Source of the DNA: Lysobacter sp. cf310
GTDB lineage: Bacteria > Pseudomonadota > Gammaproteobacteria > Xanthomonadales > Xanthomonadaceae
NCBI RefSeq assembly: GCF_900114355.1
Contig: NZ_FOSS01000001.1
Span: 1,104,368-1,168,367, forward strand
Reading direction: 5' to 3'
DNA: 64,000 nt
Shown one piece after another: positions 53,961-62,908 of the stretch; position 1 is the stretch's first letter; each line of letters begins with the position of its first letter. The translations under genes and the position numbers were made by a program. The notes under the pieces were generated by a model, which saw only the letters and a list, made by a program, of their open reading frames with translations, was not told where the DNA came from and did no database searches.

Positions 53961-55976
53961 ATGTCTCTCGAAAGCGGCACCATCCCGACCTCCCCGATCT
54001 TCGGTCGCATGACCTGGGACGCCGTGCCCATGCTGCACGAGCCCATCGTCGCGGCCACCTTCATCGGCACGGTCATCCTGGGTCTCGCGCTGGTCGCGGC
54101 GATCACCAAGTACCGGCTGTGGGGCTACCTGTGGAAGGAGTGGTTCACCAGCATCGATCACAAGAAGATCGGCATCATGTACATCGTGCTGGGCCTGGTG
54201 ATGCTGTTGCGCGGCTTCGCCGACGCCCTGATGATGCGCCTGCAGCAGGCGATGGCCTTCGGCGACAATCTGGGCTACCTGCCGCCGCACCACTACGACC
54301 AGATCTTCACCGCCCACGGCGTGATCATGATCTTCTTCGTGGCCATGCCGCTGGTCACCGGCCTGATGAACTACCTGGTGCCGCTGCAGATCGGCGCGCG
54401 CGACGTCGCCTTCCCCTTCCTCAACAACTTCAGCTTCTGGATGACCGTCAGCGGCGCCGTGCTGGTGATGATGTCGCTGTTCTTCGGCGAATTCGCCGCC
54501 ACCGGCTGGCTGGCCTATCCGCCGCTGTCGGGGGTGGCCTTCAGTCCCGGGGTAGGCGTCGACTACTACATATGGGCGCTGCAGATAGCCGGCGTGGGCA
54601 CCCTGCTGTCGGGCGTGAACCTGCTGGTGACCATCATCAAGATGCGCGCCCCGGGCATGAGCCTGATGAAGATGCCGGTGTTCACCTGGACCTCGCTATG
54701 CACCAACGTGCTGATCGTGGTGTCATTCCCGGTGCTGACCGCGGTGCTGGCGCTGCTGGGCCTGGACCGCTACGCGGGCACCAACTTCTTCACCAGCGAT
54801 CTGGGCGGCAACGCCATGATGTTCGTGAACCTGATCTGGATCTGGGGCCACCCGGAGGTCTACATCCTGATCCTGCCGCTGTTCGGCGTGTTCTCGGAGA
54901 TCGTGTCCACCTATTCGGGCAAGCGCCTGTTCGGCTACTCGTCGATGGTCTACGCGACCGTCTGCATCACCGTGCTGTCCTACCTGGTGTGGCTGCACCA
55001 CTTCTTCACCATGGGCTCGGGCGCCAGCGTCAACTCGTTCTTCGGCATCACCACGATGATCATCTCGATCCCGACGGGCGCGAAGATCTTCAACTGGCTA
55101 TTCACCATGTACCGCGGCCGCATCCGCTTCGAGGTGCCGATGCTGTGGACCATGGGCTTCATGGTCACCTTCGTCGTCGGCGGCATGACCGGCGTGCTGC
55201 TGGCGGTGCCGCCGGCCGACTTCGTGCTGCACAACAGCCTGTTCCTGGTCGCGCACTTCCATAACGTGATCATCGGCGGCGTGGTGTTCGGCCTGTTCGC
55301 GGCGATGACCCATTGGTTCCCCAAGGCCTTCGGCTTCAAGCTCGACGACTTCTGGGGCAAGGTCTCGTTCTGGTTCTGGCTGGCCGGCTACTGGTTCGCG
55401 TTCACGCCGCTGTACGTGCTGGGCCTGATGGGCGTGACCCGCCGCATGAGCCACTTCGACGATCCCTCGCTGCAGATCTGGTTCCAGATCGCCGCGTTCG
55501 GTGCGGTCCTGGTCGCCATCGGCATCGCCGCCTTCCTGATCTGCATCTACGTCAGCTTCCGCAAGCGCGCGCAGTTGCGCGACCTCAGCGGCGATCCCTG
55601 GAACGGCCGCACCCTGGAGTGGTCGACCTCGTCGCCGCCGCCGGACTACAACTTCGCCTTCACCCCGGTGGTGCACGACAACGACGCCTGGTGGGACATG
55701 AAGCAGCGCGGCTTCCAGCGCCCGAGCTCCGGCTTCCTGGCGGTGCACATGCCCAAGAACACCCCGGCCGGTCTGGTCCTGGCGGCGGTGAGCACGGCGT
55801 GCGGCTTCGCCCTGATCTGGCACGTGTGGTGGCTGGCGATCGCCTCGCTGCTGGGCATCGTCGCCTACGCGATCTACCACAGCTTCAACTACGACCGCGA
55901 CTTCCACATCCCCGCCGCCACGGTCGCCGCGACCGAGCAGGCGCGCAGCGAACAGCTGAAGGCTGCCCATGTCTGA
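53961..55976 (+). CDS. cyoB: cytochrome bo3 ubiquinol oxidase subunit I
   Basis: A 671-residue haem-copper oxidase core subunit with about 15 helices. Haem and CuB ligands are visible: [10 protein letters not shown] (low-spin haem His), [16 protein letters not shown] (CuB His with the cross-linked Tyr), WLHHFFTMG (CuB His pair), and [10 protein letters not shown] (high- and low-spin haem His). It reduces O2 with electrons from ubiquinol and pumps protons. Length matches CyoB of other gammaproteobacteria. It overlaps cyoC by 8 bases. Confidence 0.97.
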   Translation: MSLESGTIPTSPIFGRMTWDAVPMLHEPIVAATFIGTVILGLALVAAITKYRLWGYLWKEWFTSIDHKKIGIMYIVLGLVMLLRGFADALMMRLQQAMAFGDNLGYLPPHHYDQIFTAHGVIMIFFVAMPLVTGLMNYLVPLQIGARDVAFPFLNNFSFWMTVSGAVLVMMSLFFGEFAATGWLAYPPLSGVAFSPGVGVDYYIWALQIAGVGTLLSGVNLLVTIIKMRAPGMSLMKMPVFTWTSLCTNVLIVVSFPVLTAVLALLGLDRYAGTNFFTSDLGGNAMMFVNLIWIWGHPEVYILILPLFGVFSEIVSTYSGKRLFGYSSMVYATVCITVLSYLVWLHHFFTMGSGASVNSFFGITTMIISIPTGAKIFNWLFTMYRGRIRFEVPMLWTMGFMVTFVVGGMTGVLLAVPPADFVLHNSLFLVAHFHNVIIGGVVFGLFAAMTHWFPKAFGFKLDDFWGKVSFWFWLAGYWFAFTPLYVLGLMGVTRRMSHFDDPSLQIWFQIAAFGAVLVAIGIAAFLICIYVSFRKRAQLRDLSGDPWNGRTLEWSTSSPPPDYNFAFTPVVHDNDAWWDMKQRGFQRPSSGFLAVHMPKNTPAGLVLAAVSTACGFALIWHVWWLAIASLLGIVAYAIYHSFNYDRDFHIPAATVAATEQARSEQLKAAHV

Positions 55977-56598
55977 GTCCATCGCCATGACCCGCCAGGA
56001 CGGCTCGCCCGTGTTCCTGGACACCGCCGGGCACCACCATCCGCAGAACGGCACGCTGTTCGGCTTCTGGCTGTACCTGCTCAGCGATCTGATGATCTTC
56101 GCCTGCCTGTTCGCCACCTACGGCGTGCTGGGCCGCAGCTACGCCGCCGGCCCGTCGGGCGCCGACCTGTTCGACCTGTGGCTGGTGGCGCTGAACACCG
56201 CGATCCTGCTGCTGTCGTCGATCACCTACGGCTTCGCGATGATCGCGATGCAGCGCCGCGACAAGCGCGCCATGCTGCGCTGGCTCGCTCTGACCGGCGT
56301 GCTGGGCCTGTCCTTCCTGGCGGTGGAAATCTACGAGTTCGCGCACCTGATCCATCTGGGCGCGGACCCGCAGCGCAGCGCCTTCCTGTCCTCGTTCTTC
56401 GCCCTGGTCGGCACCCACGGCCTGCACGTGCTGTTCGGCGTGATCTGGCTGGTGGTGCTGTGCGTGCAGGTGCAGCGCCACGGCCTGACCCGCGCCAACA
56501 CCCGCCGCGTGGCCTGCCTGTCGATGTTCTGGCACTTCCTCGACGTCGTCTGGATCGGCGTCTTCACCTTCGTTTACCTGATGGGAGTGCTGCCATGA
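55969..56598 (+). CDS. cyoC: cytochrome bo3 ubiquinol oxidase subunit III
   Basis: A 209-residue membrane subunit with five helices. It contains [40 protein letters not shown], and [20 protein letters not shown], the conserved subunit III signature. [20 protein letters not shown] forms the last helix. It supports stability and proton uptake of the oxidase. ATG 55969 overlaps the cyoB stop; an alternative start at 55987 exists. Its stop overlaps the cyoD start by 4 bases. Confidence 0.95.
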   Translation: MSESIAMTRQDGSPVFLDTAGHHHPQNGTLFGFWLYLLSDLMIFACLFATYGVLGRSYAAGPSGADLFDLWLVALNTAILLLSSITYGFAMIAMQRRDKRAMLRWLALTGVLGLSFLAVEIYEFAHLIHLGADPQRSAFLSSFFALVGTHGLHVLFGVIWLVVLCVQVQRHGLTRANTRRVACLSMFWHFLDVVWIGVFTFVYLMGVLP

Positions 56599-56984
56599 GC
56601 CAGCACGACACGCACGATCACGACGACCACCTCGAGGACGGCATCCCGCACGTCTCGGCGCGCGAGTACCTCACCGGCTTCATGCTGTCGGTGGTGCTGA
56701 CCGCGATTCCGTTCGGCCTGGTGATGTGCAAGGTGATCCCGAGCTCGGGCCTGGTGGCGATCGTGCTGCTGGCCTTCGCCGCGGTGCAGGTGGTCGTGCA
56801 CATGATCTACTTCCTGCACATGAACACCCGCTCGGAAGGCGGCTGGAACGTGCTGGCCCTGATCTTCACCGTGGTGCTGGTGGTGATCGTGCTGACCGGT
56901 TCGCTGTGGGTGATGCACCACATGAACGCGAACATGATGCCCGGCGCGCACGACATGCAGGAAATGCTCAAGAACGCGCCATGA
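56595..56984 (+). CDS. cyoD: cytochrome bo3 ubiquinol oxidase subunit IV
   Basis: A 129-residue small subunit with a His/Asp-rich N-terminus and three helices: YLTGFMLSVVLTAIPFGLVM, IVLLAFAAVQVVVHMIYFLH and VLALIFTVVLVVIVLTGSLW. It ends HHMNANMMPGAHDMQEMLKN. The pattern is that of CyoD, needed for assembly of CuB in subunit I. It is slightly longer than the enterobacterial form at the N-terminus. It overlaps the SURF1 gene by 4 bases. Confidence 0.95.
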   Translation: MSQHDTHDHDDHLEDGIPHVSAREYLTGFMLSVVLTAIPFGLVMCKVIPSSGLVAIVLLAFAAVQVVVHMIYFLHMNTRSEGGWNVLALIFTVVLVVIVLTGSLWVMHHMNANMMPGAHDMQEMLKNAP

Positions 56985-57787
56985 GCGATGAGCGCCACGC
57001 AGCGGTCGTAGCACCGGCGCACGGCCGCCGTCCGCTGTTGTTGGCCGTGTTCGCCGCGTCGTTGGCGGCGGCCTTGATCGCCTTCCTCGCACTGGGCGTG
57101 TGGCAAGTGCAGCGCATGGGCTGGAAGCACGCGCTGATCGCGCGCGTCGAAGCCCGCCTCAAGGCCGCGCCGGTCGCGCCCCCCTCCCGCGCGCGATGGG
57201 CGCAAGTCGGCGAAGCACGCGACGGCTACCGGCGCGTGCGCCTGTCCGGGCGGTTCCTGCCCGACAAGCAGGCGCGCAGCCAGGCCGTAACGGCGCTGGG
57301 TGCGGGCGCCTGGGTGCTGGTGCCGCTGCGCACCGACGCGGGCGACTACGTGCTGGTCAATCGCGGCTTCGTGCCCGCGCAGGCGCAGGCCGCGCCCGTA
57401 CCCGCGGGACGCGTCGAGATCGAAGGACTGCTGCGCATCAGCGAACCCAAGGGCGGCTTCCTGCGCAGCAACGATCCGGCTCGCGGGCGCTGGTACTCGC
57501 GCGACGTCGCCGCGATCCTGCGTGCGCAAGGCCTGCCCGCCGACGCCAGCGCGCCCTACTTCATCGATGCCGTCCGCGACCCGTCCAGCGACGCCTGGCC
57601 GCGCGGCGGCATGACCGTGGTAGCGTTCCGCGATCATCATCTGTCCTATGCCCTGACCTGGTTCGGCCTGGCCGCGCTGACCCTGGTCGCGGGCTATTAC
57701 CTGTTCGCATCGGAGCGTCGTTTGCGGCAAGATCGTGCGCAGCGAGGAGGCTCCCCCGGTCATGCAAGCCCGATCCAGCGCTCCTGA
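56981..57787 (+). CDS. SURF1 family oxidase assembly protein
   Basis: A 268-residue protein with helices at both ends and a periplasmic domain between them. The N-terminal helix ends ALGVWQVQRMGWKHALIARV, the typical SURF1 motif. The loop has YRRVRLSGRFLPDK, VLVPLRTDAGDYVLVNRGFV, and near the C-terminal helix HLSYALTWFGLAAL. SURF1 proteins help insert haem into subunit I of haem-copper oxidases. Its place directly after cyoD indicates service to this quinol oxidase. The end overlaps the sensor kinase gene by 26 bases. Confidence 0.93.
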   Translation: MSDERHAAVVAPAHGRRPLLLAVFAASLAAALIAFLALGVWQVQRMGWKHALIARVEARLKAAPVAPPSRARWAQVGEARDGYRRVRLSGRFLPDKQARSQAVTALGAGAWVLVPLRTDAGDYVLVNRGFVPAQAQAAPVPAGRVEIEGLLRISEPKGGFLRSNDPARGRWYSRDVAAILRAQGLPADASAPYFIDAVRDPSSDAWPRGGMTVVAFRDHHLSYALTWFGLAALTLVAGYYLFASERRLRQDRAQRGGSPGHASPIQRS

Positions 57788-59108
57788 GGCCGCCGCGGAC
57801 GTCGTGACCCGCCAATTGGGCGTGAGCGGTTCGCAGGACCGCACCGGGCTGCGCAACATGCAGCAGCTGATCCAGTTGCGCTGGATCGCGGTGGTCGGGC
57901 AGATCGTCACCATCCTTGTCGTCCACTACGGCATCGGCATCGCCCTGCCGTTGGGCCCGATGGGCGCCGTCCTGGCCGGACTGGTCGCGTTCAATCTCGG
58001 CAGCCAGCTGTGGTGGAAGCGGCGCGCTCAGGTGTCCAACCTGGCGATGCTGATCGGGCTGCTGGTGGACGTGGTCTCGCTGACGCTGCAGCTCTACTAC
58101 AGCGGCGGCATCACCAATCCCTTCGTCTTCCTCTATCTGCTGCAGGTGGTGCTGGGCACCGTGCTGCTGCGCTCGCCCGCCAACTGGATCATCGCCGCCG
58201 CCGCAGGCCTGTGCTTCACCGCCCTGGCGGTGTCGCCGACGCCGCTGCAGATCGCGGTCGAACCCGGCAAGGGCCTGGCCGATCATTACGTGCAGGGCCT
58301 GCTGATCTGCTTCCTGCTGGTGGCGGCCCTGCTGGTGGTGTTCATCACCCGCATCGGGCGCATCCTGCGCGAGCGCGACGTGCGCCTGGCCCAATTGCGC
58401 CAGCGCGCCGCCGAGGAAGAGCACATCGTGCGCATGGGCCTGCTCGCCTCCGGCGCCGCGCACGAACTGGGCACGCCGCTGTCGACGCTGTCGGTGATCC
58501 TCGGCGACTGGCAGCACCTGCCCACGATCGCCTCGGAAACCGAACTGCACCACGACGTCGCCGAAATGCTGGCGCAGGTCGCACGCTGCAAGTCCATCGT
58601 CACCAACATCCTGCTGTCGGCCGGCGAAACCCGCGGCGAATCGCCGGTCGAAACCACCCTGCACGAACTGCTCGACGATCTGGCCCAGGAGTGGCGCACC
58701 GCGCGCGCACCGGAATCGTTCCGCTATCAGCGCCATTGCCAGGACGATCCCAGCATCGTCTCCGACGACGGCCTCCGGCAGATGGTGTTCAACGTGCTGG
58801 ACAACGCCCTGGAGGCCTCGCCGGCCTGGGTGGCGCTGGAGGCCGACTGTCGCGACGGCCAGCTCGTGATCGAGGTCAGCGACGCCGGCTCCGGTTTCGC
58901 CGCCGACATCCTCGAGCGCCTGGGCACGCCCTACAACAGCAGCAAGGGCCGCCCGGGCGGCGGCCTGGGCCTGTTCCTTTCGGTCAACGTCGCCCGTACG
59001 CTGGGCGGCAGGCTCACGGCACGCAACCGGCCGCAGGGCGGCGCGGTGGTCACCCTGACCCTGCCGCTGTCGGCCATTGCCATCGAGGAGCACGGCGATG
59101 ACGAATGA
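57762..59108 (+). CDS. RegB/PrrB/ActS-type redox sensor histidine kinase
   Basis: A 448-residue kinase with about six membrane helices in the first 200 residues. The heptapeptide GGITNPF at 115-121 matches the GGxxNPF quinone-binding motif of RegB. The H-box is AAHELGTPLST with His234, and Cys276 in VARCKSIV is 42 residues later, close to the spacing of the redox-active Cys in RegB. ATP-binding boxes are NVLDNALEASP, DAGSGFA and GGGLGLFLS. ATG 57762 is preferred, with AGGAGG 12 bases upstream. It senses respiratory redox state and phosphorylates the regulator encoded next. Confidence 0.92.
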   Translation: MQARSSAPEAAADVVTRQLGVSGSQDRTGLRNMQQLIQLRWIAVVGQIVTILVVHYGIGIALPLGPMGAVLAGLVAFNLGSQLWWKRRAQVSNLAMLIGLLVDVVSLTLQLYYSGGITNPFVFLYLLQVVLGTVLLRSPANWIIAAAAGLCFTALAVSPTPLQIAVEPGKGLADHYVQGLLICFLLVAALLVVFITRIGRILRERDVRLAQLRQRAAEEEHIVRMGLLASGAAHELGTPLSTLSVILGDWQHLPTIASETELHHDVAEMLAQVARCKSIVTNILLSAGETRGESPVETTLHELLDDLAQEWRTARAPESFRYQRHCQDDPSIVSDDGLRQMVFNVLDNALEASPAWVALEADCRDGQLVIEVSDAGSGFAADILERLGTPYNSSKGRPGGGLGLFLSVNVARTLGGRLTARNRPQGGAVVTLTLPLSAIAIEEHGDDE

Positions 59109-59634
59109 ACGCAGGCTGCTGATCGTCGAAGACGACACCACGTTCGCGCGCACCCTGGTGCGTTCGTTCGAACGCCGCGGCTACGCCGTGCGCCATCTGC
59201 CCGGCGAAGCCGGCTTGCCGGCGCTGCTGGAAGAGTTCGCGCCCACGCACGCGGTGGTCGATCTCAAGCTCGCCGCCAACGCCTCCGGCCTGTCCTGCGT
59301 GAAGCATCTGCACGCCTACGACCCGGACATGCTGATCGTGGTGTTGACCGGCTACGCCAGCATCGCTACCGCGGTCGAGGCGATCAAACTGGGCGCGCGC
59401 CATTACTTGGCCAAGCCCTCCAACACCGACGACATCGAAGCCGCGTTCCAGCGCGCCACCGGCGACGCCGAGGTCGAGCTCACCGGCCGCACCACCTCGA
59501 TCAAGACGCTGGAGTGGGAACACATCCACGAAGTGCTGGCCGAGAGCGACTTCAACATCTCCGAGGCCGCGCGCCGGCTGGGCCTGCATCGGCGCACCCT
59601 GGCGCGCAAGCTGGAGAAGCGGCGCATCAAGTAG
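59098..59634 (+). CDS. RegA/PrrA/ActR-type response regulator
   Basis: A 178-residue regulator. The receiver domain has acidic residues ED at 11-12, phospho-acceptor Asp55 in AVVDLKLAA, Thr84 in VLTGYAS and Lys106 in LAKPSN. The C-terminal Fis-type helix-turn-helix reads FNISEAARRLGLHRRTLARK, nearly the same as in RegA/PrrA. It overlaps the kinase gene by 11 bases. With RegB it adjusts respiratory gene expression to quinone redox state, and the quinol oxidase operon that it sits in is the likely first target. Confidence 0.94.
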   Translation: MTNERRLLIVEDDTTFARTLVRSFERRGYAVRHLPGEAGLPALLEEFAPTHAVVDLKLAANASGLSCVKHLHAYDPDMLIVVLTGYASIATAVEAIKLGARHYLAKPSNTDDIEAAFQRATGDAEVELTGRTTSIKTLEWEHIHEVLAESDFNISEAARRLGLHRRTLARKLEKRRIK

Positions 59635-59778
59635 GCGCGGCGTTTCGCCAGCCTGCCTCGCCCCGCCCTGTGGTGTCCTCGCCCGCCTTGGGCGGCGCCA
59701 TGCCTTCGCCCTGTGCATCGCCCGCTTGACGGCCATGGACCGTGCCCACAAGGATGGCGGGCCCAAGGAGAGAGCGCC

Positions 59779-60342
59779 ATGCCAGGTACGGCCCCGGACT
59801 CGCACACCCTGATCCAGCGTTGGCGCCACGGCGATGCGGACGCGCTGGACTCGCTGCTGCCCCTGATCTATGCCGACCTGCGCGCCATCGCCGCGCGCGA
59901 ACTGCGCGAGCACCGCGGGCACGACACCCTGCAACCGACCGCGCTGGTCAACGACGTGTTCGTGCGCCTGCTGGGCCAGGACAGCGTCGCGTTCGACAAC
60001 CCCGCCCACCTGTTCAATACGGCGGCGCGGATCATGCGTCAGATCCTGGTCGATCGCGCCCGCAAAGCGGCCAGCGAAAAGCACGGCGGCGCCTGGCGGC
60101 GCGACGATTTCACCGAAGCCCTGCAACTGCCCATCCCCGAGCAAACGCAGCTGCCCGACCTCGATGCGGCGCTCGCGGCCCTGGAGCAACTCGATGCGCG
60201 CATGGCCCAGGTCGTGGAACTGCGCTACTTCGTCGGGCTGAGCGTGCCGGAGGTGGCTCGCATCCTCGAACTGGACGAGCGCACCGTGTACCGCGACTGG
60301 GCCGCGGCCCGAGCCTGGCTGCGCGATCGCCTGCAATCCTAG
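59779..60342 (+). CDS. ECF-type RNA polymerase sigma factor (second copy)
   Basis: A 187-residue ECF sigma factor with AAGGAGAG upstream of ATG 59779. Region 2 has LLPLIYADLRAIAARELREH, the ALVNDVFVRLLGQD block and HLFNTAARIMRQILVDRARK. Region 4 has QVVELRYFVGLSVPEVARIL and TVYRDWAAARAWL. It is of the same PF07638-like type as the sigma factor at 12779-13426. It is followed after 71 bases by a Ser/Thr kinase gene in the same direction, so this unit repeats the organisation seen near 10-13 kb. Confidence 0.92.
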   Translation: MPGTAPDSHTLIQRWRHGDADALDSLLPLIYADLRAIAARELREHRGHDTLQPTALVNDVFVRLLGQDSVAFDNPAHLFNTAARIMRQILVDRARKAASEKHGGAWRRDDFTEALQLPIPEQTQLPDLDAALAALEQLDARMAQVVELRYFVGLSVPEVARILELDERTVYRDWAAARAWLRDRLQS

Positions 60343-60413
60343 TGTCAGGAAACGGGACCGGATCCCGTACTCCCGCTGTGTGTTCCGATTCTCTCGATCG
60401 AGCGATCCCCTCC

Positions 60414-62813
60414 ATGAATACTCTCGACCGTGCGGCGCTGCCTTTGCTGCGCCAGCTGCTGGATGCCTCTCCCGAGCGACGCGATACGCTTTTGCGGGAC
60501 GCCTGCGCGACGCAGCCCGAGCTAGCCCAGCGCGTGCGCGCACTGCTGTCGCATCTGGACGAAGGCGACACCGGCGCGGAGCCGGCGGTCGAAGAAGCGG
60601 GCGGCACCATGGTCGGCCCTTACCGTCTGTTGCGGCGCATCGGCCAGGGCGGCATGGGCGAGGTGTTCCTCGCCGAGCGCGCCGACGGCGCTTGGCAGCG
60701 CCAGGTCGCGCTGAAGCGAATCTGGGGCGGGTTCTCGCCACTGACCGAACGCTTCCTGCGCGAACGCAAAGTACTGGCGCGCCTGCAGCATCCGCACATC
60801 GCCCAGCTCCTGGACGGCGGCCTGGCGGCGGGCGGCCAGCCCTGGTTCGCGATGGAGTATGTCCCCGGCGAATCCATCACCCAGTGGTGCGATGGCCGCA
60901 AGGCCACGCTCGAACAGCGCATCGCCCTGTTCCGCCAGGTCTGCGATGCGGTGCAGTTCGCCCACGGCAACCTGGTCGTGCATCGCGACATCAAGCCCGC
61001 CAACGTGCTGGTCGACCCGGCTGGCCAGGTCAAGCTGCTGGATTTCGGCATCGCCAAACTGCTGGACGAAGCCGACCCCACCCAAACCCAGACCCGTTCG
61101 ATGACGCCCGCCTGGGCGGCCCCGGAGCAACGCCGCGGCGAACCGGTCACCACCGCCACCGATGTCTATCAACTCGGTCTGCTGCTGCAGGCCTTGCTGC
61201 TGGGTTCGCCTCCGCAGAGCGGGCCGTCGCCGCCGCGGCTAAGCGTGCGTTGGACCGCCCTGCTGCGCGAGCATCCGGTGGCGGCCGCGGACATCGCCGC
61301 CACCCGCGCCATGAAGCCCTCGCGCCTGGCTGCGCGCTTGCGGGGCGACCTGGAATGCATCGTCGCCCATGCCACCGCCGCGGACCCGCGCGAACGCTAC
61401 CCCAGCGCCGAGGCCCTGGCCGACGACCTGCTGCGCTGGTCCCAGCACCTGCCGATCCGCGCGCGCCGCCACGAACGCGGTTACCGCCTGCGCCGCACGC
61501 TGCGTCGGCGCTGGCCCGTCTTCGCCACCGTCGCCGTCGGCATCGCGTTCGCCGCGTTTCACATCTACAGCCTGGACCGCCAGCTCGAACGCACCGAACG
61601 CGAGCGCGAGAAGGCGCTCGCCGTGGCCGACTACTTCGTCAGCCTGTTCCGCGCCAGCACGCCGAAGGCGACCGCCAGCGGCGAAGTCACGGCCCGCGAG
61701 CTGCTGGAGCGCGGGATGAAGCAGCTGCAGGACCAGCAGGGCCGTAGCCACTCCCCGCAGGCCCTGGCCGCCTTGCTGCACGCCCTGGGCCAGGTCCACA
61801 CCGACCTGGGCATGCCCACGCAAGCACGCGACGCCTACGCGCGCGCGGTCGCGGCGCTGCGCGATCAGGACGACCCGCTCGCTCTGGCCGACGCGCTGCG
61901 CGGCTTGGCGACCGCGCATTACGGGTTGGGCCAGCCGCGGCAGTTTCTGCGCTACAGCTCGCAGGCCGCCGAGGTGCTGGAGCGCGCCGGCGCGACCCAG
62001 GACCCGCTATACCCGCGTCTGCTCGGCAACATCGGCCTCGGCCACTTCGCGCTCGGCGACCAGGCCAAGGGATGGAGCTATCTGGATCGCAGCCTCGCGC
62101 TGCTCAAAGCCGGCGGTCCCGATACCCGCAAAGACTACGTGCGTGCGCTGGTGAACAGCGCAGGCATCGCCCTGACCGACGGCGACGCGGCCAAGGCCTA
62201 TCCGCTGCTGCGCGAGGCGGACGCGCTGGTGCGCCGGCTCGTGCCGCGCAATCCGGACGAAGAGCTGCTGATCGGCCGCAACCTCGGCTTCGCGGCGCTG
62301 CAAACCCAGCGCCTGGACGAGGCGCTGCGCCTGTACGACCGCATGGTGGAGCGTTCGCTGGAATTCCACGGCGAAGAGCATCCGGCGGCCGTCTCGGCCC
62401 TGCTGGGGCGCGGCGAGACGCGGCTGGCGCGCGGCGAATGGGCCTTGGCCGAACAGGATCTGGAGCGGGCACGGCACCTGTCGGCGCGGCGCAACGCGGA
62501 AGGCCATGGCCAGCTGCTGGACATCGACGGCTTGCGCGCCGTGGCCCGGCTGCAACGCGGCGAGGCCGCCGCCGCGGTCGCGACGCTGGAAGCCAATGCC
62601 GCCCGGCGCACCGGCGAGGTCATCGTCGAATCGCAACCGCGCTTCGAACGGGTCGCGCTGGAGCGCGCGCGCTGCGAGGGCGCCGACCGTCGCCGCGAGC
62701 TCGCCGCGGCGCTGCGGCAACTGGAAGCGATGCCCAACGCGTCCTCCTGGCAGCGCCAGCTCGGCCGGCGTTGGATGACCGAATGCCAGGCCCGAGAAAA
62801 AACCCATGGCTGA
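60414..62813 (+). CDS. membrane Ser/Thr protein kinase with TPR region (second copy)
   Basis: A 799-residue protein. After a helical N-terminal segment of about 65 residues comes the kinase: RRIGQGGMGEV (75-84), Lys101 in VALKRI, HRDIKPAN with Asp192, and DFG at 210-212. One membrane helix lies near 363-382 (VFATVAVGIAFAAFHIYSL). The rest is TPR-type repeats, probably periplasmic, with ALLHALGQVHTDLGMPTQAR and LGNIGLGHFALGDQAKGW. It is a paralogue of the kinase at 10390-12768, with the same architecture. Its neighbours are the ECF sigma gene upstream and a secreted serine protease gene downstream. Confidence 0.92.
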   Translation: MNTLDRAALPLLRQLLDASPERRDTLLRDACATQPELAQRVRALLSHLDEGDTGAEPAVEEAGGTMVGPYRLLRRIGQGGMGEVFLAERADGAWQRQVALKRIWGGFSPLTERFLRERKVLARLQHPHIAQLLDGGLAAGGQPWFAMEYVPGESITQWCDGRKATLEQRIALFRQVCDAVQFAHGNLVVHRDIKPANVLVDPAGQVKLLDFGIAKLLDEADPTQTQTRSMTPAWAAPEQRRGEPVTTATDVYQLGLLLQALLLGSPPQSGPSPPRLSVRWTALLREHPVAAADIAATRAMKPSRLAARLRGDLECIVAHATAADPRERYPSAEALADDLLRWSQHLPIRARRHERGYRLRRTLRRRWPVFATVAVGIAFAAFHIYSLDRQLERTEREREKALAVADYFVSLFRASTPKATASGEVTARELLERGMKQLQDQQGRSHSPQALAALLHALGQVHTDLGMPTQARDAYARAVAALRDQDDPLALADALRGLATAHYGLGQPRQFLRYSSQAAEVLERAGATQDPLYPRLLGNIGLGHFALGDQAKGWSYLDRSLALLKAGGPDTRKDYVRALVNSAGIALTDGDAAKAYPLLREADALVRRLVPRNPDEELLIGRNLGFAALQTQRLDEALRLYDRMVERSLEFHGEEHPAAVSALLGRGETRLARGEWALAEQDLERARHLSARRNAEGHGQLLDIDGLRAVARLQRGEAAAAVATLEANAARRTGEVIVESQPRFERVALERARCEGADRRRELAAALRQLEAMPNASSWQRQLGRRWMTECQAREKTHG

Positions 62814-62908
62814 ATGTCAGGGTTCCACCCCCTCTCTCGTACGGGAATAGGCACGGACGCTACAGGACGTGCGTGCGTCCCATACCACTAAGGAAGGATA
62901 GAGAACCC

